Assembly: GCF_025823185.1 (NCBI RefSeq)
Contig: NZ_JACKVK010000013.1
Location: forward strand, 117,389 to 181,388
Direction: 5' to 3'
Length of the DNA: 64,000 nucleotides
Origin: Mycobacterium yunnanensis
GTDB lineage: Bacteria > Actinomycetota > Actinomycetes > Mycobacteriales > Mycobacteriaceae
Positions 33,570 through 41,581 of the stretch are shown one piece after another. Under the pieces are notes generated by a model. The model searched no databases and was not told the DNA's origin. It saw only the letters and a list, made by a program, of their open reading frames with translations. The position numbers and the translations under genes are program-made. Numbering within the stretch: the stretch's first letter is position 1; each line of letters opens with the position of its first letter.

Positions 33570-35444
33570 TCAGTCAGCCTGGAGGACGAGCTTGGGACCC
33601 GGGTCGGGTGAGAGCGGCACGTTCTCACGCTGCAGCAGCCACGCCGACAGGTTGTGGATCAGCGGTGCCGCGGTGGTTCCCGGTGACCCGTCGGCGGTGC
33701 GGTGCGGGTTGTCCATCATCACGCCGACCACGTAGCGCGGGTCGTCGGCAGGCACCATCGCCGCGAAGGTGATCCAGTAGACGTCGTCGAAGTAGCAACC
33801 GCAGGCGGGATTGATTTGCTGCGCGGTGCCCGTCTTGCCCGCGATCTGATAGCCCTCGACCGCGGCACCGGACCCGGTGCCCTGCTGCACGCCGGTGGGA
33901 TCCTTCTGGATGGTGGCGCGCAACATGTTTCGCACCGCCTGCGCGGTCCCCGGGTTCACCACGCGGACACCTTCCGGCCGCGGCTCCTCGGTGCGGGTGC
34001 CGTCCGCGGCGATGGTGGCCTTGAGGATGCGCGGCGGAATGCGCACGCCGTCGTTGGCGATCGCCTGGTACATCCCCGTCATCTGCAGCAGCGTCATCGA
34101 AAGACCCTGGCCGATGGGCAGGTTGGCGAACGAGCTGCCCGACCACTGGTCGATCGGCGGAACGAGTCCGGCGCTCTCGCCGGGCAAGCCGACGCCGGTG
34201 CGCTGACCGAGGCCGAACTTGTCGAGCATCTGCGCGTAGCGTTCGGGGCCGATCCGCTGGGCCAGCATCAGAGTCCCCACGTTCGAGGACTTCCCGAAGA
34301 CGCCGGTGGTCGTGTACGGCATCACGCCGTGACTCCACGCGTCCCGCACGGTGACGCCGCCCATGTTGATCGACCCCGGCACCTGGAGCACCTCGTCGGG
34401 GTTGGTCAGGTCGTTCTCGATGGCCGTCGACGCGGTGATGATCTTGTTGACCGAGCCCGGCTCGAACGGTGAGGACACCGCCGGATTGCCGAGCTGGCGG
34501 TCTTCCTGGCGGCCGATGTCCTGGCTGGGGTCGAACGTGTCGTTGTTGGCCATCGCCATGACCTCACCGGTCTTGGCGTCGAGCACCACCGCCGACACCG
34601 ACTTCGCGCCGGAGAGGTTCTTGGCCTGCTGCACCTGCTGCTGGACGTAGAACTGAATGTCGTCGTCGAGGGTGAGCTGCACGGTCGACCCGTTGACCGC
34701 GTCGTGGCGGTTGCGGTAACTGCCGGGGATCACCACGCCGTCGGAGCCGCGGTCGTAGGTCACCGAGCCGTCGGTACCCGCCAGCTTCGAGTCCAGCGCG
34801 TCCTCCAGACCGAGCAGTCCGTGACCGTCCCAGTCGATGCCGCCGACGATGTTGGCGGCCAGTGAGCCACCGGGGTACTGGCGGATGTCTTGACGCTCCG
34901 CGCCGACCTCCGGGTACTTGCTGATGATGGCGTCGGCAATCGCCGGGTCGACCGCACGGGCCAGGTAGACGAAGGAGTCCTTGCCTGCCAGCTTCTTGTA
35001 GAGGGTGTCGGCGTCGGGCTTGTTATTCAGCAGGCCCGACACTCCCTTGGCGATCTCGCGGAGTCTCTTGACGGGATCGGGTGCGTCGGGCTTGACGCCC
35101 TGGGCGTCGACGAGTTGCTTCTGGATCTTGGTGGGCTGGAAGGTCAGCGCGCGAGCCTCGGTGGTGAACGCCAGCTTGTCGTCGTTGCGGTCGACGATGC
35201 TGCCGCGGACGGCCGCCTCGACGTCGGTGACCTTGAGCTGGCTGGCGGCCTCAGCCCGCAACCCCGCCGCACGCGGCACCTGCAGCATGAAGAGCTGGCC
35301 GGCCGCGATGACGAGGACCAGCAGGATCACGCCGTTTCCGACGCGGTGGCGGAACCCGAACGTGGCGGTGCGCGGACCGTCGTCGGCGACGGGTTGGCGG
35401 ATGCGGCGCTCGTTGGCCGCGTGGGGGGTGCCGGGTCGGCTCAT
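33570..35444 (-). CDS. pbpB: Penicillin-binding protein 3 / septal transpeptidase PbpB (FtsI)
   Basis: This 624-residue class B PBP has one N-terminal transmembrane helix (GVILLVLVIAAGQLFMLQV), a dimerisation/pedestal domain beginning RGSIVDRNDDKLAFT, and a transpeptidase domain. The catalytic triad motifs are FEPGSVNKI (S-x-x-K), FGKSSNVGT (S-x-N) and IAGKTGTAQQ (K-T-G). It crosslinks septal peptidoglycan with FtsW. Two Cys in NPACGCYFDD are as in other mycobacterial PbpB. The start overlaps the stop of the FtsL-like gene (ATGA). Confidence 0.97.
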   Translation of the reverse strand: MSRPGTPHAANERRIRQPVADDGPRTATFGFRHRVGNGVILLVLVIAAGQLFMLQVPRAAGLRAEAASQLKVTDVEAAVRGSIVDRNDDKLAFTTEARALTFQPTKIQKQLVDAQGVKPDAPDPVKRLREIAKGVSGLLNNKPDADTLYKKLAGKDSFVYLARAVDPAIADAIISKYPEVGAERQDIRQYPGGSLAANIVGGIDWDGHGLLGLEDALDSKLAGTDGSVTYDRGSDGVVIPGSYRNRHDAVNGSTVQLTLDDDIQFYVQQQVQQAKNLSGAKSVSAVVLDAKTGEVMAMANNDTFDPSQDIGRQEDRQLGNPAVSSPFEPGSVNKIITASTAIENDLTNPDEVLQVPGSINMGGVTVRDAWSHGVMPYTTTGVFGKSSNVGTLMLAQRIGPERYAQMLDKFGLGQRTGVGLPGESAGLVPPIDQWSGSSFANLPIGQGLSMTLLQMTGMYQAIANDGVRIPPRILKATIAADGTRTEEPRPEGVRVVNPGTAQAVRNMLRATIQKDPTGVQQGTGSGAAVEGYQIAGKTGTAQQINPACGCYFDDVYWITFAAMVPADDPRYVVGVMMDNPHRTADGSPGTTAAPLIHNLSAWLLQRENVPLSPDPGPKLVLQAD

Positions 35445-36481
35445 GTGGGGGCTCCTGGCACGACGACGGGCGCGGGCGGGACGGCTTGGTCGGCGGGCAC
35501 GGGTCCCGGGAGGGCCGCCCCCTGCGGGGAGTCCAGATGCGGCGCCGCGGGGTCGACCGGTGCGACGGCCAGTGGAACGTCGACCGGCGGCAGGGTGTTC
35601 GGCACGGGCACCTGACCGAGGACGGGCACCTGGCCCGGCACGGGCGCCAGCAGCGGGACGGCGGGTTGTCCGGCGACGGGGACCTCGGGGTTGGGCAGCG
35701 CCGTCCCCGGCGGCGGGAGGTGCACGGTCACCTCGCGGGGGTCGACCACGCGCGGCGCCGGCGGCGCGGGCGCCGCGGGGGGCGCCGGCGGTGCGGCGCT
35801 CGGGTCGGGCAGCGGGCTGTTCAGCGGTGGCGGTTGCACGCCTTCGGCCGGCTTCGGGGTGCCGACGACCATCCAGTTGCCGGTGGGGTCTTGCACCAGG
35901 TGCGCGGTGTCGCGGGACGGGATCATGCCGAGGTTGCGCGCGGCCTCGGCCAGCGCCGGCGCGGCCTGTGCCTCGAGAACGTCGCGTTCGAGGCCGTCCT
36001 TCTGCTGCATCAGGGCCTGGTTGACCTGACGGGCGCGGCCCAGTTCGTAGGACCGCTCGGCGGCGTCGGTCGACAACCAGAGCGTGACGCCAAGACCGAT
36101 GCCGAGCGCGCCGATGACGAGCACCACGAATGGCACGCGGGTGACGAACCGCCGCGGATCGAGGTCGATCGACGCCAGCCTGACCAGCAGGCGCTCCCGA
36201 AGCGGGGGGCGGACGATCTTGGGGGCTTTGGCCTTGCGCGCCTTCGAGCGGGCCTTGGCCTGGGCGGCATTCTTCGGCCGCACGGGACCTTCGGCGGGCC
36301 GCGGCATCGGGCCGGTGTGCGGCCGCGACGTGTCGGGGCGCTGTTCCCTGGTGTTGCGGCGGCCGCGCTGCGGCGCGTCGACCGGTCGCCGCTGGGCGAC
36401 GGCCTCGCGTGGCCGACCAGCCTTGCGCTTGACGCGCTTGCGTTCGTCAGAGCCGCGCACCGCTTCTCGTCGCTTGGCCAT
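35441..36481 (-). CDS. FtsL-like bitopic division protein with proline-rich extracytoplasmic tail
   Basis: This 346-residue protein has a strongly basic cytoplasmic N-terminus of about 110 residues (KRVKRKAGRPREAVAQRR). One transmembrane helix (about 118-140) and a short coiled coil follow (ELGRARQVNQALMQQKDGLERDV). Next comes the AARNLGMIPSRDTAHLV segment typical of FtsL/DivIC-like proteins, then 150 residues of Pro/Val/Ala. Position between rsmH and pbpB matches Rv2164c, regarded as the mycobacterial FtsL-like gene. The ATG at 36481 is preferred to the GTG one codon upstream. Confidence 0.85.
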   Translation of the reverse strand: MAKRREAVRGSDERKRVKRKAGRPREAVAQRRPVDAPQRGRRNTREQRPDTSRPHTGPMPRPAEGPVRPKNAAQAKARSKARKAKAPKIVRPPLRERLLVRLASIDLDPRRFVTRVPFVVLVIGALGIGLGVTLWLSTDAAERSYELGRARQVNQALMQQKDGLERDVLEAQAAPALAEAARNLGMIPSRDTAHLVQDPTGNWMVVGTPKPAEGVQPPPLNSPLPDPSAAPPAPPAAPAPPAPRVVDPREVTVHLPPPGTALPNPEVPVAGQPAVPLLAPVPGQVPVLGQVPVPNTLPPVDVPLAVAPVDPAAPHLDSPQGAALPGPVPADQAVPPAPVVVPGAPT

Positions 36482-37653
36482 CACGAACCTTCCCTTCCAA
36501 CGAACTTGTCCGACGTCTGCTTCTCGAGGGCGCGGAGCCGAACGGATGCACTACGGGGGTTGCGGGCGATCTCGTCGTCCCCGGCCTTCTCCGCGCCGCG
36601 GGTCAGCGAGACGAAGTACGGCTCGTGGCCCGGAAGTTCCATGGGCAGCCCGGCAGGGGTGCGGGACGCCGTGGCAGCGGCGAATTCGCCCTTGACGATC
36701 CGGTCCTCGAGGGACTGGTAGGCCATCACCACGATCCGGCCACCGAGGCGAAGGGCGGACAGCGCCGACGGGATGGCCGAGCGCAGCGAGTCCAGCTCGC
36801 CGTTGACCGCGGTGCGCAGCGCCTGGAACGTGCGCTTGCCCGGGTGCCCGCCCGTGCGGCGGGCGGGAATGGGGATGACGTCGTAGAGCAACTCGACCAG
36901 TTCGGCGGTGGTCTCGAAGGGCTTGCGGGCGCGTCGCCGGACGATCTCGCCCGCGATGCGGCTGGCGAAGCGCTCCTCGCCGAACTCCTGCAGGATCCGC
37001 GTGATGGCCGACTTGTCGTAGGTGTTGAGGATCTCGGCGGCCGTCAGCGGCGCGTCCTGATCCATGCGCATGTCCAGCGGCGCGTCGTGGGAATAGGAGA
37101 AACCCCGCTCGGCACGGTCGAGTTGCATCGACGAGACGCCGAGATCGAACAGCACCCCGTCCACCGCGGTGTCCTGCGCCCAGAAGCCGTCATACCGGGT
37201 CTGGACGTAGTCGACTCGGTCGGCGAAGGGAGCCAGTCGTTCGGCGGCGATCGCCAGGGCGGTGCGGTCGCGGTCGAGGCCGACCAGCCGAAGACCGGGC
37301 AGCTGGCGCAGGAAGCGTTCGGCGTGGCCGCCGGCGCCAAGGGTCGCGTCGACCAGGACCGCTCCGGTGCCGTCGGCGCTGCGCCGGGTCAGGGCGGGCA
37401 GGAGGAGTTCGACGCACCGGTCCAGCAGGACCGGGTCGTGCGGATGTTCAGGCATGACGGCAGCGCCCTTGCAAGGAGTGGCGGGGTCCTTCGAGATGGG
37501 TGCCCGTGTGGCCGCCCTTGCAGGGAGGTCCCTGTCCGAGATTGCGTACCTGGCGTTGGGGAAGTACGTCAGGGCCGGTTCGGGCAGAGGCCACCTTGCA
37601 AGGGCTGGGCCGTGGTCGACGGGCGGGCTAGATGATGTCGCGCAGGGTGTCAT
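36481..37653 (-). CDS. rsmH: 16S rRNA m4C1402 methyltransferase RsmH (MraW), N-terminally extended
   Basis: This SAM-dependent enzyme methylates N4 of C1402 in 16S rRNA. The core begins at about residue 67 (HDPVLLDRCVELLLPAL) with the SAM loop VDATLGAGGHAERFL, then FDLGVSSMQLDRAERGFSY and NGELDSLRSAIPSAL. Upstream in the same frame lies WPLPEPALTYFPNARYAISD, which resembles the annotated N-terminus of M. tuberculosis MraW as I remember it, so I extend the gene to the GTG at 37653, inside the mraZ 3' end. The conventional alternative is ATG at 37455. Confidence 0.88.
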   Translation of the reverse strand: MTPCATSSSPPVDHGPALARWPLPEPALTYFPNARYAISDRDLPARAATRAPISKDPATPCKGAAVMPEHPHDPVLLDRCVELLLPALTRRSADGTGAVLVDATLGAGGHAERFLRQLPGLRLVGLDRDRTALAIAAERLAPFADRVDYVQTRYDGFWAQDTAVDGVLFDLGVSSMQLDRAERGFSYSHDAPLDMRMDQDAPLTAAEILNTYDKSAITRILQEFGEERFASRIAGEIVRRRARKPFETTAELVELLYDVIPIPARRTGGHPGKRTFQALRTAVNGELDSLRSAIPSALSALRLGGRIVVMAYQSLEDRIVKGEFAAATASRTPAGLPMELPGHEPYFVSLTRGAEKAGDDEIARNPRSASVRLRALEKQTSDKFVGREGS

Positions 37654-38059
37654 CGCTGGCCGCGGAGAAGTTCTCTTCGTGGGTCTGCTGATAGTCCTGC
37701 CAGGCGTGGGCGTCCCAGATCTCCAGGTAGTCGATCGATCCGATCACCACGCAGTCCTTGGACAGGTCGGCGTACTGGCGGTGGTCGGCCGACAGGGTGA
37801 TCCGGCCTTGTGCGTCGGGATGCTGCTCGTCGGTTGCCGCGGCGAGGTACCGCAGGTAGGCCCGAGCGTCGGGATTGCTCCTCGACGCCTGCGCCGCTCG
37901 TTGGGCGAGCTTCTCGAACTCGGCCCGTGGGTAGACGGCGAGGCTGTGATCTTGGCTCTTGGTGACCATCAACCCCCCTGCCAGTGCTTCGCGGAACTTG
38001 GCGGGCAGCGTGAGCCGCCCCTTGTCGTCGAGCTTGGGCGTGTAGGTGCCGAGGAACAT
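37628..38059 (-). CDS. mraZ: Transcriptional regulator MraZ
   Basis: This 143-residue protein has two AbrB-like swapped-hairpin halves: FLGTYTPKLDDKGRLTLPAKF and AQGRITLSADHRQYADL. MraZ rings bind repeated GTGG-type boxes upstream of their own operon and control the dcw cluster. The ATG at 38059 begins the canonical MFLG start; a six-codon upstream extension is not MraZ-like. It is the first gene of the cluster, and candidate operators lie about 80-110 bp upstream. Confidence 0.96.
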   Translation of the reverse strand: MFLGTYTPKLDDKGRLTLPAKFREALAGGLMVTKSQDHSLAVYPRAEFEKLAQRAAQASRSNPDARAYLRYLAAATDEQHPDAQGRITLSADHRQYADLSKDCVVIGSIDYLEIWDAHAWQDYQQTHEENFSAASDDTLRDII

Positions 38060-38087
38060 CCCGACACCTCCAACCACTCGAGGGGTC

Positions 38088-38112
38088 CCGAGTCGCTTCG
38101 CTTCTGCCCGCC
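38088..38112. repeat. Dispersed 25-bp repeat, copy 2 (mraZ leader)
   Basis: The plus strand reads CCGAGTCGCT-T-CGCT-T-CTGCCCGCC, 23/25 identical to the copy at 30514-30538. It lies between the predicted mraZ promoter and its start codon, so it is transcribed as part of the mraZ 5' leader. Confidence 0.7.
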
Positions 38113-38138
38113 ATCCGGAGCCCTAGCCGCTCCGATGT

Positions 38139-38166
38139 CCGCCACATTACCCCACGATCCCCCACT
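38139..38166 (-). promoter_or_regulatory. MraZ operator array overlapping the mraZ promoter
   Basis: On the minus strand, GTGG occurs three times with an exact 10-bp period (plus-strand CCAC at 38142, 38152 and 38162), within GTGGGGGATC, GTGGGGTAAT and GTGGCGG. Tandem GTGG/TGGGN boxes at 10-bp spacing upstream of mraZ are the known MraZ binding pattern. A -10-like TAATGT (38144-38149) falls between two boxes, so binding would block RNA polymerase, implying autorepression of the whole dcw operon. Confidence 0.7.
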
Positions 38167-38375
38167 TTGCTCCATTCATGGGCAAAAGTGAGGCGTCATC
38201 CCCCACTCGACACCACGGACGTGCGCTCGAGGGGGTGTGCAATCGCCCGCGGCCACGCGCTGGCAGACGAAAACGCCAGCTAAGAGCCCCTTCCACCCGC
38301 GGTGGGGCGGGGTGGGGGAAGGAGGGCGGCTCACCCACCGATACCGGCCGTCACGGCGTGTCGGACGCAAAGAAA

Positions 38376-38403
38376 AAGGGCAGCTCCATACGGAGCTGCC
38401 CTT
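38376..38403 (-). terminator. Intrinsic terminator after the DUF3040 gene
   Basis: A perfect 12-bp stem (AAGGGCAGCTCC at 38376-38387 with its complement at 38392-38403) has a 4-nt ATAC loop. On the minus strand it is followed by TTTTTCTTTG, a proper U-tract, and it lies 16 bp past the DUF3040 stop. It insulates the mraZ promoter from upstream transcription. Confidence 0.85.
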
Positions 38404-38418
38404 ACGGTGCCGCGTGCG

Positions 38419-38820
38419 TCACTCCTCGAAGCGGCGGCGGAACCTCTCCTCCATGCGGCTGGAGAACGAATTACTGCCCTTGGCTCGCTTCTGCTGCGCG
38501 GAATTGTGTTCCGGCGCGCCGCCGTCACGGGCACCCGCCACGCGGGGTCCGGTGATCGCGTAGACCACGCCGCCGAACATCAGGATGAATCCGACCACGC
38601 TCAACACCGGGAAGCCGCTGATCTGCGTGGCCCGGAAGGCGACACCACAGATGAGGAGCGCAAGACCCACGATGAAGACCACCGCGCCCTGCAGTCGGCG
38701 CCGCGCCGACGGTGCCCGCAGGTTCCCGCCGCGCACACTCGACGCGAACTTGGGATCCTCGGCATAGAGAGCGCTCTCGATCTGGTCGAGCATGCGCTGC
38801 TCATGATCGGAGAGTGGCAT
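38419..38820 (-). CDS. DUF3040 membrane protein
   Basis: This 133-residue protein starts MPLSDHEQRMLDQIESALYAEDPKFA, the DUF3040 signature. Two adjacent transmembrane helices follow (about residues 46-64 and 70-90), then a basic, Arg/Glu-rich C-terminus (MEERFRRRFEE). It matches Rv2169c by position. Function is unknown; members are common beside the dcw cluster in actinobacteria. It is transcribed alone and ends at a strong terminator. The 252-bp gap upstream is shared with the divergent acetyltransferase gene and should contain both promoters. Confidence 0.9.
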   Translation of the reverse strand: MPLSDHEQRMLDQIESALYAEDPKFASSVRGGNLRAPSARRRLQGAVVFIVGLALLICGVAFRATQISGFPVLSVVGFILMFGGVVYAITGPRVAGARDGGAPEHNSAQQKRAKGSNSFSSRMEERFRRRFEE

Positions 38821-39072
38821 CCGCGCCTCCCATGTCGAGTCCCTGCTGCGACCGCGAATTTACGGTCGTGCGTTCAAAATACGTACTCCCGCAAACCACG
38901 GGGCACCTGCCCTTCATGATACGAGCAGAATCCGGCGCGTACCACCTACTTCCAGAGAGTCACTTCGAGGCTGCCCACCGAACCGACGTCAGACCACGAT
39001 CATAGTTCGTCCAGCGCCGGTGGCGAGATGCCGCGTCACTAACCGGATAATGACGTCCATTCGGCCAACACC

Positions 39073-39690
39073 GTGAAGGACATCAACAGGTTGACCACGT
39101 TCCTCATCGACTTGTCACCCGGCGACATGAAGAGGCGCCTCGGGGACGCACTCGGCATCTACGTCGACGCCATGCGCTACCCCCGCGGCACCGAGGACCA
39201 ACGCGCCTCGATGTGGCTCGAGCACATCCGTCGCCGGGGCTGGACGGCCGTCGCCGCCGTCGAGGTCCCCGACCACGCCGTGGACGACCCGGACGCCCCG
39301 CCGCTGGCCGCAGCCCCCATGCTCGGGGTGGCCTACGGATATTGCGGCGCACCCGATCAGTGGTGGCAGCAGCAGGTCGTGCAGGGCCTCGAACGGGGCG
39401 GCGCCGACCGGGCCGAGATCGCGGAGTTGACCAACGACTACTTCGAGCTCACCGAGGTGCACATCCACCCGAGGGCTCAGGGCCGCGGTCTGGGCGAGGC
39501 GCTGGTCCGACGCCTGCTTGCCGGCCGCACCGAACCTCAGGTGCTGCTGTCCACCCCCGAGGTCGACGAGGAGGCCAACCGGGCCTGGCGGTTGTACCGG
39601 CGCCTCGGCTTCACCGACGTCATCCGCGGCTACCACTTCGCCGGTGATCCACGGCCGTTCGCCATCCTGGGCCGAGATCTGCCCCTGTAG
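39073..39690 (+). CDS. GNAT-family N-acetyltransferase
   Basis: This 205-residue protein has the GNAT acetyl-CoA loop VHIHPRAQGRGLGEALVRRLL (R-x-x-G-x-G/A motif) and a C-terminal AWRLYRRLGFTDVIRGY. An N-terminal helical extension begins KDINRLTTFLIDLSPGDMK. By position it is the orthologue of Rv2170, which I recall being reported as an acetyltransferase acting on isocitrate lyase; the substrate here is therefore a transferred hypothesis. The start is GTG at 39073; an internal ATG at 39127 is an alternative. Confidence 0.85.
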   Translation: MKDINRLTTFLIDLSPGDMKRRLGDALGIYVDAMRYPRGTEDQRASMWLEHIRRRGWTAVAAVEVPDHAVDDPDAPPLAAAPMLGVAYGYCGAPDQWWQQQVVQGLERGGADRAEIAELTNDYFELTEVHIHPRAQGRGLGEALVRRLLAGRTEPQVLLSTPEVDEEANRAWRLYRRLGFTDVIRGYHFAGDPRPFAILGRDLPL

Positions 39691-39727
39691 TGCGTCGCCT
39701 CCGGCATTGGTCTGGCACCATGTCGGG

Positions 39728-40405
39728 GTGCCGACCCGCCGCAAACGCCTGCTCGCCGTGCTTTTGCTGGTGCTCCTCGCGCCGATGATCGCGGGCTGCG
39801 TACGCGTGCGGGCCTCGATCACCGTCTCGCCCGACGACCGGGTCTCCGGACAGATCATCGCCGCCGCCAAGCCACGGGACGCCAACGACAAGGGCCCGCA
39901 GCTGCTCAACAGCCTGCCCTTCGCCACGAAGGTGGCGGTCTCCCCCTACGAGCGTGACGACTACGTCGGGAGCCAGGCGGTCTTCTCCGACCTGACGTTC
40001 GCCGAGTTGCCCCAGCTGGCCAACATGAACGCCGACGCCGCCGGAGTCGACATCTCGCTACGCCGGGCCGGTGACCTGGTGATCCTCGAGGGTCGCGCCG
40101 ACCTCACCACGCTCAACGACCCCGACGCCGACGTGTCGCTCAACGTCGCCTTCCCCGGCGACGTCACCTCCACCAACGGTGAGCAGGTGTCCTCCGACGT
40201 CGTGCAGTGGACGCTCAAGCCGGGTGTGGTCACCACCATGAACGCCCAGGCCCGCTACACCGATCCCAGCGCCCGATCGTTCACCGGCGCGGCGATCTGG
40301 CTGGGCGTCGCCGCCTTCCTGGTCGCGGGCATCATCGGTGGGGTCGCGTGGGCCAGCCGGGACCGCAGCCCCGTCTTGGCGAACCCGCACGAGTCGCGTC
40401 GATGA
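39728..40405 (+). CDS. lppM: Lipoprotein LppM
   Basis: This 225-residue protein has the signal and lipobox LLLVLLAPMIAGC, a DUF3153-like beta-rich domain (CVRVRASITVSPDDRVSGQI onward), and a C-terminal transmembrane helix (AIWLGVAAFLVAGIIGGVAW), so it is anchored at both ends. In M. tuberculosis LppM (Rv2171) affects phosphatidylinositol mannoside (PIM)-related envelope traits and phagosome maturation. The start is GTG at 39728. In M. tuberculosis another gene (Rv2172c) separates lppM from idsA2; here only 76 bp do. Confidence 0.88.
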   Translation: MPTRRKRLLAVLLLVLLAPMIAGCVRVRASITVSPDDRVSGQIIAAAKPRDANDKGPQLLNSLPFATKVAVSPYERDDYVGSQAVFSDLTFAELPQLANMNADAAGVDISLRRAGDLVILEGRADLTTLNDPDADVSLNVAFPGDVTSTNGEQVSSDVVQWTLKPGVVTTMNAQARYTDPSARSFTGAAIWLGVAAFLVAGIIGGVAWASRDRSPVLANPHESRR

Positions 40406-40481
40406 CCCCGTCGCCCTCGCTGATTCCCGGCCTGCCTGAAGGCTCTAGGCTGAACGTTCCACGACGTGAAAGGGGCGAGCA

Positions 40482-41576
40482 CTGAGCCTCAACGCCGCCG
40501 CGGGCCCCTCGGCCCCCGAACTCGCCAGCGCCGTCACCGACCGACTGCGCGACTACCTGCAGACCCGCCGCGCCGACGCCGCCTACATCGGCGCCGACTA
40601 CGCGGAGATGACCGCCGCGCTCGAGGAATTCGTGCTGCGCGGCGGCAAGCGGCTGCGTCCCGCCTTCGCCTACTGGGGCTGGCGGGCCGTGGCGCCGGCG
40701 GGTCGGACCGCCGGCGCCGACGAACTGCTGTTGTTCTCCGCGCTGGAACTGCTCCACGCGTGCGCCCTCGTGCACGACGACGTCATCGACGCCTCCGCCA
40801 CCCGGCGCGGCCTGCCGACCGTGCACCGGCACTTCGCCGAGCTGCACCGGGACCGCAACTGGCACGGCTCCTCCGAGCAGTTCGGGCTGTCAACCGCCAT
40901 CCTGCTCGGGGACCTGTCGCTGGTCTGGGCCGACGACATCATCACCTCCGCCGACCTGCCGAACGACGCCCGCCAGCGCGTCCAGCGAGTGTGGGCCGAC
41001 ATCCGCACCGAAGTGCTCGGGGGGCAGTTCCTCGATATCGTCGCCGAGGCCAGCGGCGCCGAGACGGTCGAGTCGGCGATGAACGTCAACACCTACAAGA
41101 CCGCCTCCTACACGGTGACGCGCCCGTTGCAATTGGGCGCGGCCGCGGCGGCCGACCGGCCCGACGTGCAGGACATGTTCCATCGCGTGGGCACCGACCT
41201 GGGCGTGGCGTTCCAGTTGCGCGACGACGTGCTCGGCGTGTTCGGCGACCCCGCGGTCACCGGCAAGCCCTCCGGCGACGACCTGCGGTCGGGCAAGCGC
41301 ACCGTGCTGCTCGCGGAGGCCGTCACACGGGCCGACGCCTCGGACCCGTTGGCGGCCAAGATGTTGCGCACCGGGATCGGCACCGACCTCTCCGAGGCCG
41401 ACGTCCGCGAGCTGTGCCAGGCGATCGAGGCCGTCGGCGCACTCGCCGCGGTCGAGTCCCGCATCGAGCTCCTCACCGGGCAGGCCCTGGCACTGCTGGA
41501 CGCGGCGCCAGTCGACGCCGACGCCAAGGTCGGTCTGGCCGAGCTCGCCAGATTGGCGTCCAACCGGACCGCTTGA
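40482..41576 (+). CDS. idsA2: Polyprenyl diphosphate synthase (IdsA2-like), probable CTG start
   Basis: This 364-residue trans-prenyltransferase condenses isopentenyl diphosphate with allylic diphosphates. The first Asp-rich motif is LVHDDVIDASATRRG and the second is QLRDDVLGVFGDP, with GGKRLRPAFAYWGW before them. The first ATG in frame (40608) would remove the helix LASAVTDRLRDYLQTRRADA, which is conserved in mycobacterial homologues as I recall them. Upstream the frame is open back to a TGA at 40467 with no ATG, GTG or TTG. A CTG at 40482 lies 6-7 nt after AAAGGGG, a good ribosome-binding site. I therefore annotate a CTG start. Confidence 0.85.
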   Translation: MSLNAAAGPSAPELASAVTDRLRDYLQTRRADAAYIGADYAEMTAALEEFVLRGGKRLRPAFAYWGWRAVAPAGRTAGADELLLFSALELLHACALVHDDVIDASATRRGLPTVHRHFAELHRDRNWHGSSEQFGLSTAILLGDLSLVWADDIITSADLPNDARQRVQRVWADIRTEVLGGQFLDIVAEASGAETVESAMNVNTYKTASYTVTRPLQLGAAAAADRPDVQDMFHRVGTDLGVAFQLRDDVLGVFGDPAVTGKPSGDDLRSGKRTVLLAEAVTRADASDPLAAKMLRTGIGTDLSEADVRELCQAIEAVGALAAVESRIELLTGQALALLDAAPVDADAKVGLAELARLASNRTA

Positions 41577-41581
41577 GGCCC

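Noticed and set aside
40406..40481. Absence of the Rv2172c (methylenetetrahydrofolate reductase-like) gene between lppM and idsA2
   Set aside because: I cannot tell whether this is lineage-normal. Both flanking genes are intact and the spacer shows no remnant, so I do not count it as an anomaly here.
40466..41581. mptA extended far upstream to give an 876-residue product
   Set aside because: The extra residues are the out-of-frame shadow of idsA2. True MptA begins at 41582.
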